This document shows positions 63,305-64,000 of a DNA stretch of 64,000 bases, piece by piece. The stretch covers positions 34,873 to 98,872 of the forward strand of contig PVWD01000001.1 in NCBI GenBank assembly GCA_003003615.1, given 5' to 3'. Position numbers and translations under genes: made by a program. Source of the stretch: a filamentous cyanobacterium CCP2. Its GTDB lineage: Bacteria > Cyanobacteriota > Cyanobacteriia > Elainellales > Elainellaceae. How positions within the stretch are numbered: the first letter of the stretch is position 1; each line of letters starts with the position of its first letter. The notes under the pieces were generated by a model, which searched no databases, was not told the origin of the DNA, and worked only from the letters and a program-made list of their open reading frames with translations.

Positions 63305-63330
63305 AAATGTCCAAGATCACTTGGACATTT
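63305..63330. repeat. palindrome flanking the YhcG-like gene, copy 2
   Basis: AAATGTCCAAG (63305-63315) and CTTGGACATTT (63320-63330), perfect 11-base arms with an ATCA loop. It shares TGTCCAAG-N4-CTTGGACA with the copy at 62102-62133. Confidence 0.65.
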
Positions 63331-63369
63331 GTTCTAGCTTATTATACTATCTAGTATAGCTAGAACAAA
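63328..63369. repeat. nested double hairpin
   Basis: TTTGTTCTAGCT (63328-63339) pairs with AGCTAGAACAAA (63358-63369). Within it ATACTA (63344-63349) pairs with TAGTAT (63352-63357). It abuts the previous palindrome and ends 7 bases before the next ATG, so it should shape expression of the 63377 gene. Confidence 0.55.
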
Positions 63370-63376
63370 GAAACTC

Positions 63377-64000
63377 ATGCCTAGGAAAAAGTGCGGTTTT
63401 GGCTTTAGTTGTGCTGCCATGATGCTCCAGCCTGGTTTAGAGGCAAAGGATTGCCCAAACTACGAAACCTGTGGATCTGCCTCCGAGTTGACTCCTGAAG
63501 AGGAAGTTGAGCTAATTCGAGTTCGAGAGGTGCAACGGCAGGAAGCTCAGCAACAATGGGAGCGCATTCAAGAACGCATCCGGGTGAGCCGTCACTGGGC
63601 AGCCGTGACAATGTTGACGGAGCGAGGTTGTTCACAGTCCTTGGAGGATTTTGGCGTAATTGATTCGATGGAGTCGATCGCGGTGCGGCTTCAAGAGTTG
63701 CGATCGCGCGCAGAGCAATTCACCCAAGGCTGCTATATTGCTCCCGATAGCTGTGAGGCACATCGCTACAATGTCAAGCGCCCATCGGGAACCTACTGGT
63801 ATAACAAGCTCACTAGTAGAGAAGCGATTTTTGAGCCGGAGGAAAAAGAAGAAAAGGTCAAGGTCATTCATCTGAGTCATGACGATGATCCACGCAATAC
63901 TGAAGGACGGTTGGGCATCGAACGCCGTAATCGATTGCACCAACTTCAAACTCAACTTCAGATTGCAGAAGGAGCATTAGAGCAAGCGATCGCCCTTCTC
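63377..64000 (+). CDS. Cys-rich conserved protein, continuing past the window edge
   Basis: An open frame starting MPRKKCGFGFSC runs for at least 208 codons to the edge. The N-terminus holds Cys (CGFGFSC, CPNYETCGS), possibly for Zn or an Fe-S cluster. An acidic, coiled-coil-like part follows (EEEVELIRVREVQRQEAQQ). A segment with SCEAHRYNVKRPSGTYWYNKL then precedes a charged region. Not recognised; resembles plasmid-encoded proteins of cyanobacteria. Two shorter minus-strand frames here are shadows of it. Confidence 0.68.
   Translation, partial: MPRKKCGFGFSCAAMMLQPGLEAKDCPNYETCGSASELTPEEEVELIRVREVQRQEAQQQWERIQERIRVSRHWAAVTMLTERGCSQSLEDFGVIDSMESIAVRLQELRSRAEQFTQGCYIAPDSCEAHRYNVKRPSGTYWYNKLTSREAIFEPEEKEEKVKVIHLSHDDDPRNTEGRLGIERRNRLHQLQTQLQIAEGALEQAIALL

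Noticed and set aside
63405..63955. Two minus-strand frames at the right edge
   Set aside because: They are antisense shadows of the longer plus-strand frame from 63377, which has better protein features.
1..64000. CRISPR arrays, tRNA or rRNA genes, insertion-sequence transposases
   Set aside because: No regularly spaced repeats, tRNA-like cloverleaf or transposase catalytic motifs were noticed on reading; a covariance-model scan was not possible.

Overview
The window looks like a stretch of a large conjugative plasmid from a cyanobacterium, probably filamentous. The evidence is the frequent HIP1 octamer (GCGATCGC), cyanobacterial-type families (VKOR-thioredoxin, ZiaR-like SmtB regulator, DUF4058), and the combination of type IV secretion, relaxase, primase, partition and PRTRC genes. 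No rRNA, tRNA or CRISPR array was seen.

Region 1 (1-19.7 kb) is a metal and envelope-redox island. A broken c-type cytochrome gene runs off the left edge. It is followed by apolipoprotein N-acyltransferase (lnt), a methyltransferase, a short CDF transporter, an ICMT-family methyltransferase, a cytochrome P450 and a first P1B ATPase. Next come a small secreted Cys protein, a VKOR-thioredoxin fusion, a YcgQ-like protein, a MerC-like protein, a DUF411 protein, and a two-HMA-domain Zn/Cd-type ATPase. That ATPase is divergent from a ZiaR/SmtB-like repressor across an SmtB-like operator. A ZIP transporter, a YnfA protein, an exported two-domain multicopper oxidase, a second ZIP transporter with an extracytoplasmic domain, a Rieske protein and a TPR protein complete the island.

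Region 2 (20-31 kb) is a + strand type IV secretion operon: acidic protein, pilin-like, VirB3/VirB4-like, VirB5-like, VirB6-like, VirB8-like, VirB10-like and VirB9-like.

Region 3 (31-36.3 kb) is the strongest candidate for an undescribed system. A WYL-domain regulator is divergent from a three-gene operon. The operon encodes a ComEC-like metallo-beta-lactamase-fold protein ending in Gly, a single polypeptide with E2-like, E1-like and JAB/JAMM domains, and a multi-pass membrane protein. It resembles type II CBASS in logic but has no nucleotidyltransferase and no ubiquitin-like gene.

Region 4 (36.4-51.9 kb) is a plasmid-maintenance segment. It holds three conserved genes including DUF4058, a tyrosine recombinase, and parAB with two copies of a perfect palindrome (one upstream of parA, one inside parB). 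Two divergent signalling genes follow. Then comes a long - strand PRTRC cassette with a ThiF-type E1, a JAMM protein, a Ub-like protein C and proteins B, F-like and E. It continues into a Gp157-like protein, a TGT/DpdA-like enzyme and a PP-loop protein.

Region 5 (52-57 kb) carries an AT-rich pair (HEPN-like candidate and DGQHR protein), an AEP-type primase, a relaxase and a MobC-like protein. Region 6 (57.4-64 kb) carries a ParM-like segregation operon with conjugation-type genes, an Mrr-like endonuclease, a YhcG-family nuclease bracketed by matching palindromes, and a Cys-rich protein running off the right edge. Functions are inferred from motifs and context only; no database search was possible.
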